Assembly (NCBI GenBank): GCA_016702415.1
Contig: JADJEA010000001.1
Span: forward strand, 1,593,001-1,657,000
From: Nostocoides sp.
GTDB lineage: Bacteria > Actinomycetota > Actinomycetes > Actinomycetales > Dermatophilaceae
Direction of reading: 5' to 3'
Length of the DNA stretch: 64,000 nt
This document shows, piece by piece, positions 8,115-18,889 of this stretch (its first letter is position 1; each line of letters starts with the position of its first letter). Made by a program: the position numbers and the translations under genes. The notes under the pieces are model-generated. The model had not been told where the DNA came from. It was given only the letters and a program-made list of their open reading frames with translations, and searched no databases.

Positions 8115-8930
8115 ATGGCCGTCCCACTCAGCGAAGTCGTCGCCCTCCTCGAGGGGCTCTATCCGCCGGGGACGGCCCAGAGTTGGGATCGCGTCGGGCT
8201 CGTCACGGGTGATCCCGCCCAGCCGGTCGAACGCATCCTGCTGGCCGTCGACCCGACGCTCGCGGTCATCGACGAGGCGAGCACCCTCGGCGCCGACCTC
8301 CTGCTGACCCACCATCCGCTCCTGCTCCGCGGAATCCATTCGGTCGCAACGACATTCGCCAAGGGCGCGAGCGTCACCAAACTCGTCGTCGCCGACATCG
8401 CCCTCTATGTCGCCCACACCAATGCCGACGTCGCCGAGCGCGGTGTCTCGGCCGCCCTCACCTCCGCGCTCGGCCTCGCCGAGGTCGTACCCCTCGCGGT
8501 CGAGGAGGGTATGCCGCTGGGCCGGGTCGGCCTCCTCCCCGCGCCGATGACCCTGCGCGCCTTCGCCGAGCACCTGGCGTCGGTGCTCCCCGCGGCGCCC
8601 GGCGGCATCCGGGTCGCGGGCCCGGCCGAGGCCCTGGTGCGACGGGTCGCGGTCCTCGGCGGCGCGGGGGACAGCCTCTTCGACGCCGTGCGCGCAAGCG
8701 GAGCGGACGTCTATGTCACCGCCGACCTGCGCCATCACCCCGCGCTGGAGGCGCGGGAGGAGGCCCGCGGCGGTATCCCCTATCTCATCGATGCGGGTCA
8801 CTGGGCCAGTGAGAGCCTGTGGCTCCACGCGGTCGAGCACGACCTGCGTGACCGTCTCGGCGACGCCGTCGAGATCGTGCACAGCGCGATCTGCACCGAC
8901 CCGTGGAGCTTCGTCGTCCGGCCGGGATAG
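8115..8930 (+). CDS. Nif3-like dinuclear metal centre hexameric protein
   Basis: A member of the NIF3/YqfO/YbgI family (Rv2230c in M. tuberculosis), ring-forming proteins with a two-metal site whose biological substrate is unsettled; older annotations say GTP cyclohydrolase I type 2. The 271 residues show WDRVGLVTGDP, the metal ligand stretch DLLLTHHPLLLRGI with the HH pair near residue 73, YVAHTNADVAERGVS, and the C-terminal DVYVTADLRHHPALEA and DAGHWASE. The ATG is two bases after the tRNA-Val end, so there is no room for a separate promoter or ribosome binding site. Expression must follow from the tRNA transcript or a leaderless start created by processing. The zinc-ribbon gene follows at 35 bases, as in mycobacteria. 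Confidence 0.9.
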   Translation: MAVPLSEVVALLEGLYPPGTAQSWDRVGLVTGDPAQPVERILLAVDPTLAVIDEASTLGADLLLTHHPLLLRGIHSVATTFAKGASVTKLVVADIALYVAHTNADVAERGVSAALTSALGLAEVVPLAVEEGMPLGRVGLLPAPMTLRAFAEHLASVLPAAPGGIRVAGPAEALVRRVAVLGGAGDSLFDAVRASGADVYVTADLRHHPALEAREEARGGIPYLIDAGHWASESLWLHAVEHDLRDRLGDAVEIVHSAICTDPWSFVVRPG

Positions 8931-8965
8931 GTTGGGTCGACCGTCTGCCGTCTGTGAGGAGTGAC

Positions 8966-9703
8966 GTGAAAGCCGACCCGGCCCGTCAACTGCGCCTGCT
9001 CGACCTGCAGGCCCTCGACAGCGCTCTCGCCCAGATTGCCCACCAGCGCGCGCACCTGCCCGCCGCCGCCCGCGTCGAGGACCTGACCGGCCAGGTCGCC
9101 GCCGCCCGCAACGCCGTGGTCCTCGCCGAGACGGCAGTCAGCGATATCGCCAAGGAACTGGCCCGCTCGGAGGGCGATGTCCAACTCGTCCGCGATCGCG
9201 CGGCCCGCGACCGCGCCCGGCTCGACTCCGGCACCGGGACACCCAAGGACCTCCAAGCCCTCCAGCACGAGCTCGTCACTCTCGCCCGCCGCCAGAGCGA
9301 GCTCGAGGAGATCGAACTGGAGGTGATGGAGCGGGCCGAAGCCGCCGACGCGCAGCTCGACGCCCGGCGCGAGGCCCTGGCCGGCCTCGAGGCCGACCTG
9401 GCCGCGACGATCACCGAGCGCGACCAGGCGTATGCCGACCTCGCCGCCGCCGCGGCCGACACCGAGGCCCCGCGCCCGGGTCTCGTCGAGGAGGTCGGCG
9501 CGGATCTCGTGGCGTTGTACGACAAGCTCCGCTCGGCCAAGGGCGTCGGGGTCGCCGCGCTGCGGCAGCGCCGGTGCCTTGGGTGCCAGCTCGAGGTCAA
9601 CGCCGCCGATCTCGCGGCCATCCGCTCGGCCCCCGCCGATGAGGTGGTCCGCTGCGAGGAGTGTGGGCGGATCCTCGTGCGGACCCCCGAGTCCGGCCTC
9701 TAG
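8966..9703 (+). CDS. C4-type zinc-ribbon, coiled-coil protein (Rv2229c-like)
   Basis: 245 residues. The first about 190 are a charged Ala/Glu/Arg-rich coiled-coil (RQLRLLDLQALDSALAQIAH, repeated heptads, LARRQSELEEIELEVMERAE). The C-terminal about 45 residues form a zinc ribbon with CLGC at about 204-207 and CEEC at about 230-233. This is the domain family found between nif3 and the RNase H/phosphatase gene in actinobacteria, and its role is unknown. The GTG start has GAGGAG five bases upstream, which decides it over an in-frame ATG at 8903. It ends five bases before the next ATG, so co-expression is likely. Confidence 0.9.
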   Translation: MKADPARQLRLLDLQALDSALAQIAHQRAHLPAAARVEDLTGQVAAARNAVVLAETAVSDIAKELARSEGDVQLVRDRAARDRARLDSGTGTPKDLQALQHELVTLARRQSELEEIELEVMERAEAADAQLDARREALAGLEADLAATITERDQAYADLAAAAADTEAPRPGLVEEVGADLVALYDKLRSAKGVGVAALRQRRCLGCQLEVNAADLAAIRSAPADEVVRCEECGRILVRTPESGL

Positions 9704-9708
9704 CCCGT

Positions 9709-10929
9709 ATGCCGACCACCACCCCCCGCCGGCTGCGCGTCGAGGCGGACGGGGGATCGCGAGGAAATCCGGGCGTCGCGGGCTATGGCGCGGTTGTCCG
9801 CGGCGAAGACGGCGCGGTGCTCGCCGAACGCGCCGCCCCGCTCGGAACCGCCTCCAATAACGTCGCCGAGTACTCCGGCCTCATCGCTGGCCTAGAGGCG
9901 GCCACCCTCATCGATCCCGGTGCCGACATCACGGTGGCCATGGACTCCAAACTCGTCGTGGAGCAGATGTCCGGCCGCTGGAAGATCAAGCATCCCGACA
10001 TGAAGACTCTGGCCCTGCGGGCCCGCGCCCTGGCCGACGCCATCACCGCCGCCGGTGGGTCGGTGCGCTACACGTGGATCCCGCGCGCCCAGAACGCCGC
10101 CGCCGACAAGCTCTCCAACGACGGGATGGATGGCCGGACGATCGTCCGTGGCCCGGGAATGGACAGCGCCACACCGGACATGGACGAGGCACGCCCCGCG
10201 GGGGAGGGCCGGGAGCGGGAGAGTGGTGAGCCGAAGGGTAGGCAGGAAACGGGCCACGAGGGCAAGGGCGCGAGGGGGGAGGGCGCGGCATACCTCCTCC
10301 CGAGCGACCCCTTCCCGCGAGGCGAGCCGACCCGGATCGTCCTGGTCCGCCACGGCGTGACCGCCCTGACCGAAACTGGCCGCCTCGATGGACGCGGCGG
10401 GCTCGACCCCTCCCTCAGCGATCTGGGCCGGGAGCAGGCGGCGCACGCGGCTCGGCTGGTTGCGGAATTGGTGGCGGGGGCTGCGGTGACCGTGACCACA
10501 TCCACCCTGGCCAGAGCGGTCGAAACCGGTTCGGCCGTCGCGGCCGCCCTGGGCGTCGCCGCGACCGCAGACGACCGGTGGGACGAGCAGAACTTCGGCG
10601 ACTGGGACGGGGCGGTCTTGGCCGATCTCGTCCGGAGCGACCCTTCCGCGCTGGGGCACCTGCGGGCGGACGCGACCTACGCCCGGCCCGGGGGGGAGAG
10701 CCACCTCCAGTTGCGCGAGCGGGTCCTGGAGGCGTATGCCGCGCGCGCCGCCGCCGGCGGCATCCAAGTCGTCGTCTGTCACCGCAAGCCGATCATGGTG
10801 GTGCTCGCCGAGATCCTCGGGGTGGGAATGGAGCGTCAGTGGCGGATCGCGGCCGGACCCGGGTCGTTGACCGCGATCGAGGCCTGGGCCAATGGCGCGG
10901 CGTCGGTCGTCTTTACCAACCGTCGGTAG
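9709..10929 (+). CDS. Bifunctional RNase HI / acid (alpha-ribazole) phosphatase
   Basis: A two-domain enzyme of 406 residues like Rv2228c. The N-terminal RNase HI domain (about 8-140) has EADGGSRGNPGVAGYG with the first catalytic Asp, SNNVAEYSGLIAGLEA with Glu, AMDSKLVVEQM with Asp, and NAAADKLSND with the last Asp; it removes RNA from RNA-DNA hybrids. A low-complexity charged linker (about 145-205) follows. The C-terminal histidine-phosphatase domain (about 207-406) has IVLVRHGVTALTETGRLDG with the RHG nucleophile and VVCHRKPIM with the second His. In mycobacteria this half acts as an alpha-ribazole phosphatase (cobalamin synthesis). The second copy of the iterated octamer in this gene lies inside the linker. 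Confidence 0.93.
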   Translation: MPTTTPRRLRVEADGGSRGNPGVAGYGAVVRGEDGAVLAERAAPLGTASNNVAEYSGLIAGLEAATLIDPGADITVAMDSKLVVEQMSGRWKIKHPDMKTLALRARALADAITAAGGSVRYTWIPRAQNAAADKLSNDGMDGRTIVRGPGMDSATPDMDEARPAGEGRERESGEPKGRQETGHEGKGARGEGAAYLLPSDPFPRGEPTRIVLVRHGVTALTETGRLDGRGGLDPSLSDLGREQAAHAARLVAELVAGAAVTVTTSTLARAVETGSAVAAALGVAATADDRWDEQNFGDWDGAVLADLVRSDPSALGHLRADATYARPGGESHLQLRERVLEAYAARAAAGGIQVVVCHRKPIMVVLAEILGVGMERQWRIAAGPGSLTAIEAWANGAASVVFTNRR

Positions 10930-10987
10930 CCGGGCTCGCGAGGCCGCAGATCACCGGCGGATAACGTTGTTCCGCAGGCGGGGCTGA

Positions 10988-11001
10988 GTAATCGTGATTA
11001 C
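10988..11001. promoter_or_regulatory. Palindromic operator candidate upstream of the VWA gene
   Basis: GTAATCGTGATTAC is a perfect 6-base inverted repeat with a two-base centre, in an unusually AT-rich patch 74 bases before the start of the VWA gene. A TAGCCT -10-like box follows about 20 bases downstream. The regulator is unknown. Confidence 0.4.
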
Positions 11002-11074
11002 CTCAGGTGATGGTTTAGCCTACGCGCGGCGGGACGTCCGGGGGGACCGGCGACCGGAGGAGATGAGGTAGTCG

Positions 11075-12799
11075 ATGGCGCGCTCTCGGGGAGCCCACGC
11101 CGCGCCGACATCGGGGCGCACGAAGACAATCGGGTGGATCGCCGCCCTCGCGCTCGGGACCGGTGGCCTCCTGGCCTGGTCGCCGTGGAGTGGCGGCGAC
11201 GCCACCACCAAGACCCCGTCGAAATCGGGCACGACCTCGGCCGCGGCGACGGCATCGGCCACCGACCCGCACGGATGTCCCGAGCCTGTGTCTTTCTGGA
11301 CCGGCGTCCCCCGGGATCCGTTTGCCACCGCCCTCGACTCCGCCTTCGTGTCCTCCCTCGGTAAGACGTGCCCGCCGGCGACGGTCGACCGCGTCAGTGC
11401 CGCGGATGCCGCTTCCGCCGCGGTGACGCTGGGCGTCGCGGACGCTCCGGCCAAGGATGCGGTCGCGATCACGCCCGTCGTCCTGGCGATGCCCAAGGAC
11501 ATGGCGACCAAGCTCGGGTGGCCGGGTCCGTTGATGCCCCAGGTCGTCCAAGACCTCTTCACGGACACGAAGACGTGGTCGTCGATGGGTCACCCGGAAT
11601 GGGGCGCCTTCCGGATCGCCGCTCCCGACCCGAGCACGACGATGGTGGGTGCCGTCGCCTTCGGAACGCTGATGACCCTGGCCAACGGCGGCAAACCGGT
11701 GACAAAGGCGCCGGACTACTTCCGGCCGACGACGGCGGACATCGCGGTGGTCCACACCGAGCAGAAGATCACGACGGTGACCGGCTCGCTCGACGAGGCG
11801 AATGCGCTCATGGATGCCGCGTCCGCCGACGAGTTCGCGGGCACGGTCTCGGCGGTCGTGACCACCGAGCGCGATGTCATCGCCCACAACGCGAGCAAAC
11901 CCCAGGTCGAGTTCGTCGCGATCCCCCTCGGCGCCGGTGCCGCGACCGTTCCGGTGACCGCCACGGCCAACCCCGGGAAGGGGGCCGACGCGGCGGCATT
12001 TGCCGGGTATGCCCGCACGCCCGCCGGGACGGTGGCCCTCCAGGCCGCCGGATGGCGCAGCCCGAGTGGGGGTCCGCCCACCGTCGGCACCGACGCCCTC
12101 GGCCAGACCCCCATCCCCCCGGTGGCATTCGACGAGTCGACGGTTTCCTCGATCCGGACGGCGTGGACGACCATGCATACGCACGGTTCGACGATGGCGT
12201 TGATCGACCTGTCGCAGTCGATGAATCTCCCCTTCCCGGGATCGGACGTCACCCGGCTGCAACTGGTCAAGCTCCTCTCCTCTCGGGCATACTCCCTGGC
12301 CTCTCCGAAGGCGGCCTCCACGGTGTGGTTCTTCAAGAACTCCGGCGGCCGGGACGTCATCGACTCCGAATTGCCCCTCGAACTCAACGACACCCCCACC
12401 GGATCTGGCCGCATCCATTCCGATGATGTGCTGGCGAAGATCAAGTCGGTGGAAGCCGGTGGCGGGACCCCCCTCTACCTGGCGGTCAAGCAGGCGTATG
12501 CCCACGCCATGAAGAACTACCGGGACGGCTACCTCAACCAGTTGCTGGTGCTGACGGACGGGAGCAATGAGTACGCCGCCAATTCCATGACGATCGACCA
12601 GCTCCTCGCCGACATCAAGAAGCTCTACGACCCCAAGCGTCCGGTGACGATCAGTTATCTCCTCATCGACCCCCAGGGGCGGATCGGACCGCTCAAGAAG
12701 GTCGCCGAGGCCACCGGCGGGGTGAGTGTGCCTGTGCGCAGCATGGCGGACGTTCCGAAGGCCTACGCCCAAGCGCTGTTCGCCGCCAACACCCCCTGA
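11075..12799 (+). CDS. Membrane-anchored or secreted VWA domain protein with a solute-binding-like region
   Basis: 574 residues. A basic start and one hydrophobic helix (about 18-40, TIGWIAALALGTGGLLAW) suggest an N-terminal anchor or signal. A Thr/Ser/Ala-rich spacer follows, then a region of about 300 residues resembling an extracellular solute-binding fold (weakly recognised). The C-terminal von Willebrand A domain is clear: the MIDAS residues are in ALIDLSQSMN (DxSxS), TPLYLAV with the Thr, and LVLTDGSNEY with the Asp. Start at ATG 11075 is set by GGAGGAGATGAGG about ten bases upstream. It ends at a strong bidirectional hairpin. Its ligand is unknown; protein or surface interaction is inferred from the VWA domain only. 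Confidence 0.85.
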   Translation: MARSRGAHAAPTSGRTKTIGWIAALALGTGGLLAWSPWSGGDATTKTPSKSGTTSAAATASATDPHGCPEPVSFWTGVPRDPFATALDSAFVSSLGKTCPPATVDRVSAADAASAAVTLGVADAPAKDAVAITPVVLAMPKDMATKLGWPGPLMPQVVQDLFTDTKTWSSMGHPEWGAFRIAAPDPSTTMVGAVAFGTLMTLANGGKPVTKAPDYFRPTTADIAVVHTEQKITTVTGSLDEANALMDAASADEFAGTVSAVVTTERDVIAHNASKPQVEFVAIPLGAGAATVPVTATANPGKGADAAAFAGYARTPAGTVALQAAGWRSPSGGPPTVGTDALGQTPIPPVAFDESTVSSIRTAWTTMHTHGSTMALIDLSQSMNLPFPGSDVTRLQLVKLLSSRAYSLASPKAASTVWFFKNSGGRDVIDSELPLELNDTPTGSGRIHSDDVLAKIKSVEAGGGTPLYLAVKQAYAHAMKNYRDGYLNQLLVLTDGSNEYAANSMTIDQLLADIKKLYDPKRPVTISYLLIDPQGRIGPLKKVAEATGGVSVPVRSMADVPKAYAQALFAANTP

Positions 12800-12857
12800 C
12801 CGACGTCGGCCAGCCGCGCCTTTAGGGACGGGGACCTGGCCCGAGCCTGACGACACG

Positions 12858-12898
12858 TGACGATGCCCTGGTCCCGACTCGGGACCAGGGCATCGTCA
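12858..12898. terminator. Bidirectional intrinsic-type hairpin
   Basis: An 18-base perfect inverted repeat (12858-12875 and 12881-12898) with loop GACTC lies between the convergent VWA and pullulanase genes. It has no T-run. It ends five bases before the pullulanase stop codon. Confidence 0.75.
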
Positions 12899-12903
12899 TG
12901 CGG

Positions 12904-15900
12904 TCACTTCTGGAGGAAGACCGCCACGGTCCGCCCGGGGACGGTGGCCGCGCCCTGCACCTGGTCCCAGGTGGCCGTCTTGACTATGGGGTCCACACCG
13001 CCGGACTGGATCGGCGAGAGGCTCAGCGCGGCCCCAGCCAGGCCCGGAACGACCTGGTGCACGGCGTGCGGGCTCGCGTTGAACACCACGACCAGCCCCT
13101 TCAGGGCGGGATCGAGGTCGGTTCCGACGGTGTCGTCGATCCGCATCACGATGACGACCGGGTTGGCCTGGGCGCCACCGCTGACCGGGAAGCTGACCTT
13201 CGCGTTGATGGCGGCGGTCGAGCCGAGCCGGAAAAGGCGGGTCGAGTAGCGAAGTCGGAGCAACTCCTGTGCCATCGCGCTCGCGTGAGCCACCTCGGTC
13301 GCGTTCGGCTTGAGATCCGAGTTGCCGAGCAGCGGACGCATGTAGTCCCACTTCGACCCGTTGTCTCCCTTGAGCGGCAATCCGTGACCGAACCCGTTGT
13401 CGGCGCCGGTCCAGTCCAGAGTGTTGAACCAATCGCCGCTGTCGTAGCTATTGCGGTCGAGGCTCTTGCTGCGCAGCATGTCCGCACCCGCGTGCCAGAA
13501 GCTGGGCGTCTGCGCGAGGACGGTCGTCGCGAGGGAGAGGGTGTTCATCCGGATTCGGTCGGCCATCGACGTCGCCACGGGAGCTTGAAGGTCAGCGCGT
13601 CGAAGAGGGTCTCGTTGTCGTGGGCATCGACATAGGTGATGACCTCGTCGGGGTTGGCGGCATACCCGGCTGGGGAGCCGTTGTAATCGACCTGGTCACC
13701 TCGGGCGATCGTCCCGGAGCTGTTGAGCCGGAAGCTGAAGGACTTGAGGTTTCCGGCGAGGCCGAGTTCGACGAGGTCGGTGTCGTGCGCGAGGCCGCTC
13801 TGGGCACCCGCGTTGATCGCCGCACCATTGGGATCGGTGAACTCACCGCTGCCGAAGCCCTGCTTGCGCGGGTCGTCGTCGAACGGCCCGCCACCGCGAA
13901 CGGCGTCGCGCAGCCTGTCGGAGAAGGTCCCGATATGGGTTCCCCCGAGTTGGCCTTGGGTGGCCTGGGTGAAGAGGGCGTTATTGGCGACTTCACCGAA
14001 GTTCCAGCCCTCGCCATAGAGGTAGACCTTCGAGCCGTCGACGCCGCTATTGGCGATCGTCAGCTTGTTGAGCGCAGCGCGGACCGCCAGCATGTTGGCA
14101 CGGCTGTGGTGGCCCATGAGGTCGAAGCGGAACCCGTCGACCTTGTAGTCGCGCGCCCAGGTGACCACCGCATCGACCATGATCTTCTGCGCCATGGCGT
14201 GCTCGGTGGCGATGTCCTGACAGCACGTCGAGGTGTAGACCGCGCCCTTGGCGTCCAGCCGCTGGTAGTAGTCGGGAACGACCTGGTCCAGCACGCTCGT
14301 CGGTGCCAGCCCCGAGGCGGGCGTGTGGTTGAAGACCTGGTCGAGCACGACGCGCAACTTGGCCTTGTGCAGGGCCCCCACCATCGAGCGGAACTCGGCG
14401 ACGCGTTTCCCGCCGTCGGCGTTGGCCGCCGTGGAGGCATAGCTGCCCTCCGGGGCCAGCCAGTGGAAGGGGTCGTAGCCCCAGTTGAAGCCGTCCTTGG
14501 CGCGGATGGCGTCGATGCACGCCTGCTGCTGATCACTGTCCGGCGGGGAGGCCGCCAGGTCGCATGCCGGCGTCGCCTGCGTCGCCGGGTCCTCCTCGAT
14601 CGAGGCGATGTCGAACGTCGGGAGCAGGTGGATCGTGTTGAGGCCGGCGGCGGCGAGGGCCTTGAGGTGCCGCATTCCGGCGCCATTTCCGGTGAATGCG
14701 AGATAGGAACCACGTTGTTGCGCCGGGACGCTCTGGTCCGAGATCGAGAAGTCCCGGACGTGGAGTTCGTAGATCGAGGTGTCGACGAACCTGGCGATCC
14801 GCGGCTGGGCGGACGTGGTCCAGATGCTCGGCCGGAAGGCGGGATCCGCCAGATTGACGGCGACCGACTTCGTCGAGTTCAGGGTCAACGCCACCGAATA
14901 GGGATCGGTGACCCTGACGGTCTCCACCGTGCCCGTGGAGCGGACGAACACGACGACCTCGAAGAGGTACCTCGCGTTCTTTGCCCCCGTGGCCACCGAC
15001 CATGAGCCATCCGTCGCTCGAACCATCGCGGTCCGCCGCGCGGTCGAGAGGGGAGCGTCGGGGGCGGCGCTCGCCGGCCAGGTCAACAGGGTGACCTTCT
15101 TGGCGGTCGGCGCCCAGACCCGATACGTCGGCGTGCTGCCACCGGCAAACACGGCGCCGTAGGTCCGGGCGGAGGCGGATGCGGCATACAGACTGTCGAG
15201 GACGTATGCCGTTTGCACCCCCGTCGCGTCGAGGAGGGCACCGGCGTTGTCGTACAACGCGACGGCCACCTGGCCGCGCAGGATCGACCGGGCCTGGTTC
15301 TGGGCTGCCGTCGCGTTCAGGCGGAGGGCGAGATAGCCCGAGAGTTCGGGGTGGGCCGCGGTGACCGTCGACGGCAGCCCGGCCGCGTCGTAGGTCAGCG
15401 GGAGGCTCTTGCTGCCCGGCAAGTCCTCGGCGTCGACCGTCATGCCGCCATTGGCGGCGTAGTGGAGGCGCCACTTGAGCAGGGCCGGGTTGGCGCCGTC
15501 GGGCACGGCATCGGCCGGCCAGGCCAGCAGGGTCGGGGTGATCCAGAAGGCCTTGGCGGCCTTGAGGTCCGCAGCGGCCCCGGAACTCGACGTCGTCACC
15601 GTGATCTGATGGGTTGCCAGGACATAGGTGATGGTTACCACGACTGCGGGCTTGGTCACCGAGAAGGGCACATTGGCACCCCCCGGAACACCGCCGGCGC
15701 CGTAGTTCTCGGACCACGACAGACCGTGCGCGACCTTGAACTCGTAGTTGCCGACCGGGAGCTGGTCGGAGCGCCACACATAGGTTCCGTCGCCGTCGGG
15801 ATCCTGCAGCCACGGGTTCATGCAGTCGGGCTGCCAGTCGCCGGGACAGCCGAGTTCACTTTGCATGCTGCCCGGGGCGGTGACGATCGGACCATTGCGA

Positions 15901-18722
15901 TCGGAGGTGATCCAGTGGGTGGAATGGTCGTAGTAGAAGGTGACCGGGTTGCCGTCCAGGGTGACCGGGACATTCGGCCCATTGGGCGCACCCCCCAGGC
16001 CGTAGTTTTCGGTCCAGGACTTGTCGATCGCGGCCTTGTATTCGAAGTCGCCGGCGGGGAGCGTCGTCGTCAGCTTCCAGATGCCGTCCTTGGGGTCGAG
16101 GGTCATCTGCGCCTGGCTGCACTCGGGCTGCCAGTCGGCTGAGCAGCCCATCTCGGAATCGAGACTGCCGGGCACGGACACGAAGTCGGGCTGGGTGACG
16201 GGCCCGATGGCGTTGACGGTCGTGACCTCGGAGCGACCGCGCGCGTTGCTGCGGGTGTCGGCCCCCGCCTTGGCGACCTTCGCGCCGGGGGTGCCCACAA
16301 CGGCATACGACGTGGCGGCGCTGTAGTTGCCGCTGCTGTCCTTGACGATCGCGCGGTACTCCAGCAGCGTGCCCGGGGCCATCGCCGAGACGTCGTGGTA
16401 GACGGAGTACGGCTGCGAGTCGTCGGTGCCGATCTTCTGCCACGTGGACGTGCCGACTGGCCTGACGACGAAGGTCGTCTGGGCGAAGGCGGACTGGGGG
16501 ATGGCCGCCGAGATCTGGGCGCGGCCGTTAACCACAGCGCCCGGACCCGGGCTGGTGAGGTAGACCGGGGGAGCCGAGGACCGCGCGGGGATCGATGTCG
16601 TTGCCTTGTAGACGCGCACGCTCAGGGCCGGGATCGTGACACTCACTCGCGCGCTCGCGTTGGCGGTGATCGGGCTTCCACCCATGAGCGGGGCGAAGGC
16701 CATATTGCGCGTGACCACATTGAAGCTGGCCGTCTTGGCGGTGGTCGCGTTGTTGGCCACGACGAGGTATTCGACGTTGGCACCGGCCTTGATCCGCGAG
16801 AAGGCATAGATCCCGGGGTCATTGCTGGCGTAGCGGTGGATCTGCGCGCCGTCGGCAAGGGCCGGGTTGGCCTGGCGCAACGCCGCGAGCTTCTTGATCT
16901 GCTGGTAGAGCGGCGCCGTGGTCGAGTAGCGGGCGATCGCGCCCGACGGGCCGGTGAGGTTCTTCTCCAGGGCGTACTGAGTGACCTGCGTGGCGAACAG
17001 GTCCTCGCGGGCGTCCTTGTCGCCGCCGGAGCCGATCAGGCCCTGCTCGTCGCCGTAGTAGACGACCGGCTGACCGCGGGTGAGGAACATCAGGGCATTG
17101 GCGAGCTTGACCCGGGGGAGGAGTTCGGCGTCGGGGACACCACTTTGCGCCTGGAGTTTCCAGGCGATCCGGCCCATGTCGTGGTTGCCGAGGAAGGTCG
17201 TCTCCTCGTAGACGTTGGAGTCGGTGTCGGTGTAATAGTCGTCGCCGGCGAAGAAGTCGCGAAGAGCGGTCGTCGCCTTGCCGGCCGCGAAATCCTGGGC
17301 CGCGCTCTGGAAGCCGAAGTCGAGCGTCGCCGGGAGCCGGCCGGCGGTGGTGTACTGACTCATGAACTTCGGGCTGGAGTCGTAGACCTCGCCGAACATG
17401 AAGAAGTTCTGCTTGCCGATTGCCTTCGCATGCGCGAGGACGTCGGGCGCGAACTGCTGCCAGAACTCCAGGTTGACGTGCTTGACCGTGTCGATCCGGA
17501 AGCCGTCGATGCCGAAGTCGACCCAGGCCTTGTAGATCTCGCCCATCCCCTTGACGACATCCGGGCGCTCGGTGAAGAGGTCATCGAGGCCGACGAAATC
17601 GCCATACTCGCTGGACTCCCCGGCGAAGGTGGAGTTGCCGCGGTTGTGGTACATCGTCGGGTCGTTCAGCCAGGCCGGGACCTTGACGCTCTTGTCGGCT
17701 TCGCTGCGGAACACCGGGCCATAGGGGAAGGAGGTCGCGGGGTCCAGCGGCGGGAAGGTGTCGCTCCCGGCATACGTCTTGTCGTCGAACACGGTCCCGG
17801 CGGCGTCCTTGTAGGGGACGGCGGACTTGGCGATGTAGTGGTAGTCGCCGGCATTCTGGTAGTCGATGACGTCGGCGGTGTGGTTGGTGATGATGTCGAA
17901 GAAGACCTTCATCCCCTTGGCGTGCGCAGCGGCGATGAGGCGCTTCATCTCGGCGTTCGTGCCCAGGTGCGGGTCGATCCGGGTGAAGTCGGTGATCCAG
18001 TAGCCGTGGTAGCCGGCGCTCGCGTCGGCACCGGTCCCCTGGACGGGCTGGTTCTTGAAGCTCGGGGTCAGCCAGATCGCTGTCGTGCCCAGACCCTTGA
18101 TGTAGTCCAGCTTGGCGATCAGGCCCGCCAGGTCGCCGCCGTGGTAAAAGCCTTTGTCGGTGGGGTCGAATCCGGTGCTCAGCCGGTCGCCGGTGAGCCC
18201 GCCCTTGTCGTTGGCCGGGCTGCCGTTGGCGAACCGGTCGGCCATGACGAAGTAGAACCGCTCCTTGGTCAGCGGCGCCCGTAGCGAGGCCCCCGCGAGC
18301 GCCTTGTCGGCGGCGCTGACACCCGAGGCGAGTGTGGTCGGGCGCACGCCGACCTTGTGGGTGGTGTCGTCATAGGAGAAGGTCAGGTTGGCCGGCCCCT
18401 GGATGACCAGGGGCAGGTTGGAGCCGCCGGGACCGCCATAACTCTCATCCCACGCGTGGTCGATCGCGACCTTGAACTCATAGGTCCCTGCGGGCACGTC
18501 GAAGGCCTTTTCGTATGCCGACCCGCCCCCCACCGGGGTCAGATCCGTGGCTGAGCACTCCGGGGACCAGTCATTGCAGGCGGAGATGTCGTTCTGCAGA
18601 CTGCCGACGAGGGTCGCCGTGCGGGTCGCCGCCTGGGCGACACCGATCGGCGCCGCGACCACGCCCGTGACGGCAGCGAGGACCGCAGTGATGACGGCGG
18701 CGACGGATCGGCGGGTGCGCAT
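12904..18722 (-). pseudogene. Secreted alpha-amylase / type I pullulanase fusion; one-base frameshift near 13575
   Basis: A giant extracellular glycosidase of about 1939 residues if repaired. A signal peptide (MRTRRSVAAVITAVLAAVTG to AQAA) follows an ATG with AAAGGAG upstream. Next come an X25/SusE-like module (about 35-115), a GH13 alpha-amylase (about 140-560; GFRIDTVKH with the nucleophile Asp, FMFGEVYD with Glu, FLGNHDM), an Ig-like linker, two more X25-type modules (DWQPEC, DWQPDC), and a pullulanase module (FNWGYDPFHW near 1415, VDGFRFDLMGHH, YLYGEGWNFGE near 1573, TYVDAHDNE). It should cut alpha-1,4 and alpha-1,6 bonds of starch, glycogen and pullulan. The frame breaks after TFKLPW; the C-terminus (ATSMADRIRMNTLSLATT to VAVFLQK) continues in another frame. 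One missing G in the TGGG at 13574-13576 explains it. Confidence 0.88.
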
Positions 18723-18875
18723 GTCGGCTCCTTTGCGTGATGGACCGTTCGCCACCCTAGGACCCGGCACCGACACCGGCCACCGGAGGGAATGGTTGAA
18801 CATTGGTTGCTGATGGCGGTCGCGGATGGCGGTCCAGCCGGCGGATGCGTCGGCAGGGCTGTCGGCGGGCCTGAT

Positions 18876-18881
18876 TAGCCT
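18876..18881 (+). promoter_or_regulatory. -10 box of metZ
   Basis: TAGCCT ends eight bases before the ATG at 18890. No ribosome binding site lies between. Confidence 0.45.
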
Positions 18882-18889
18882 TCCGTGTC

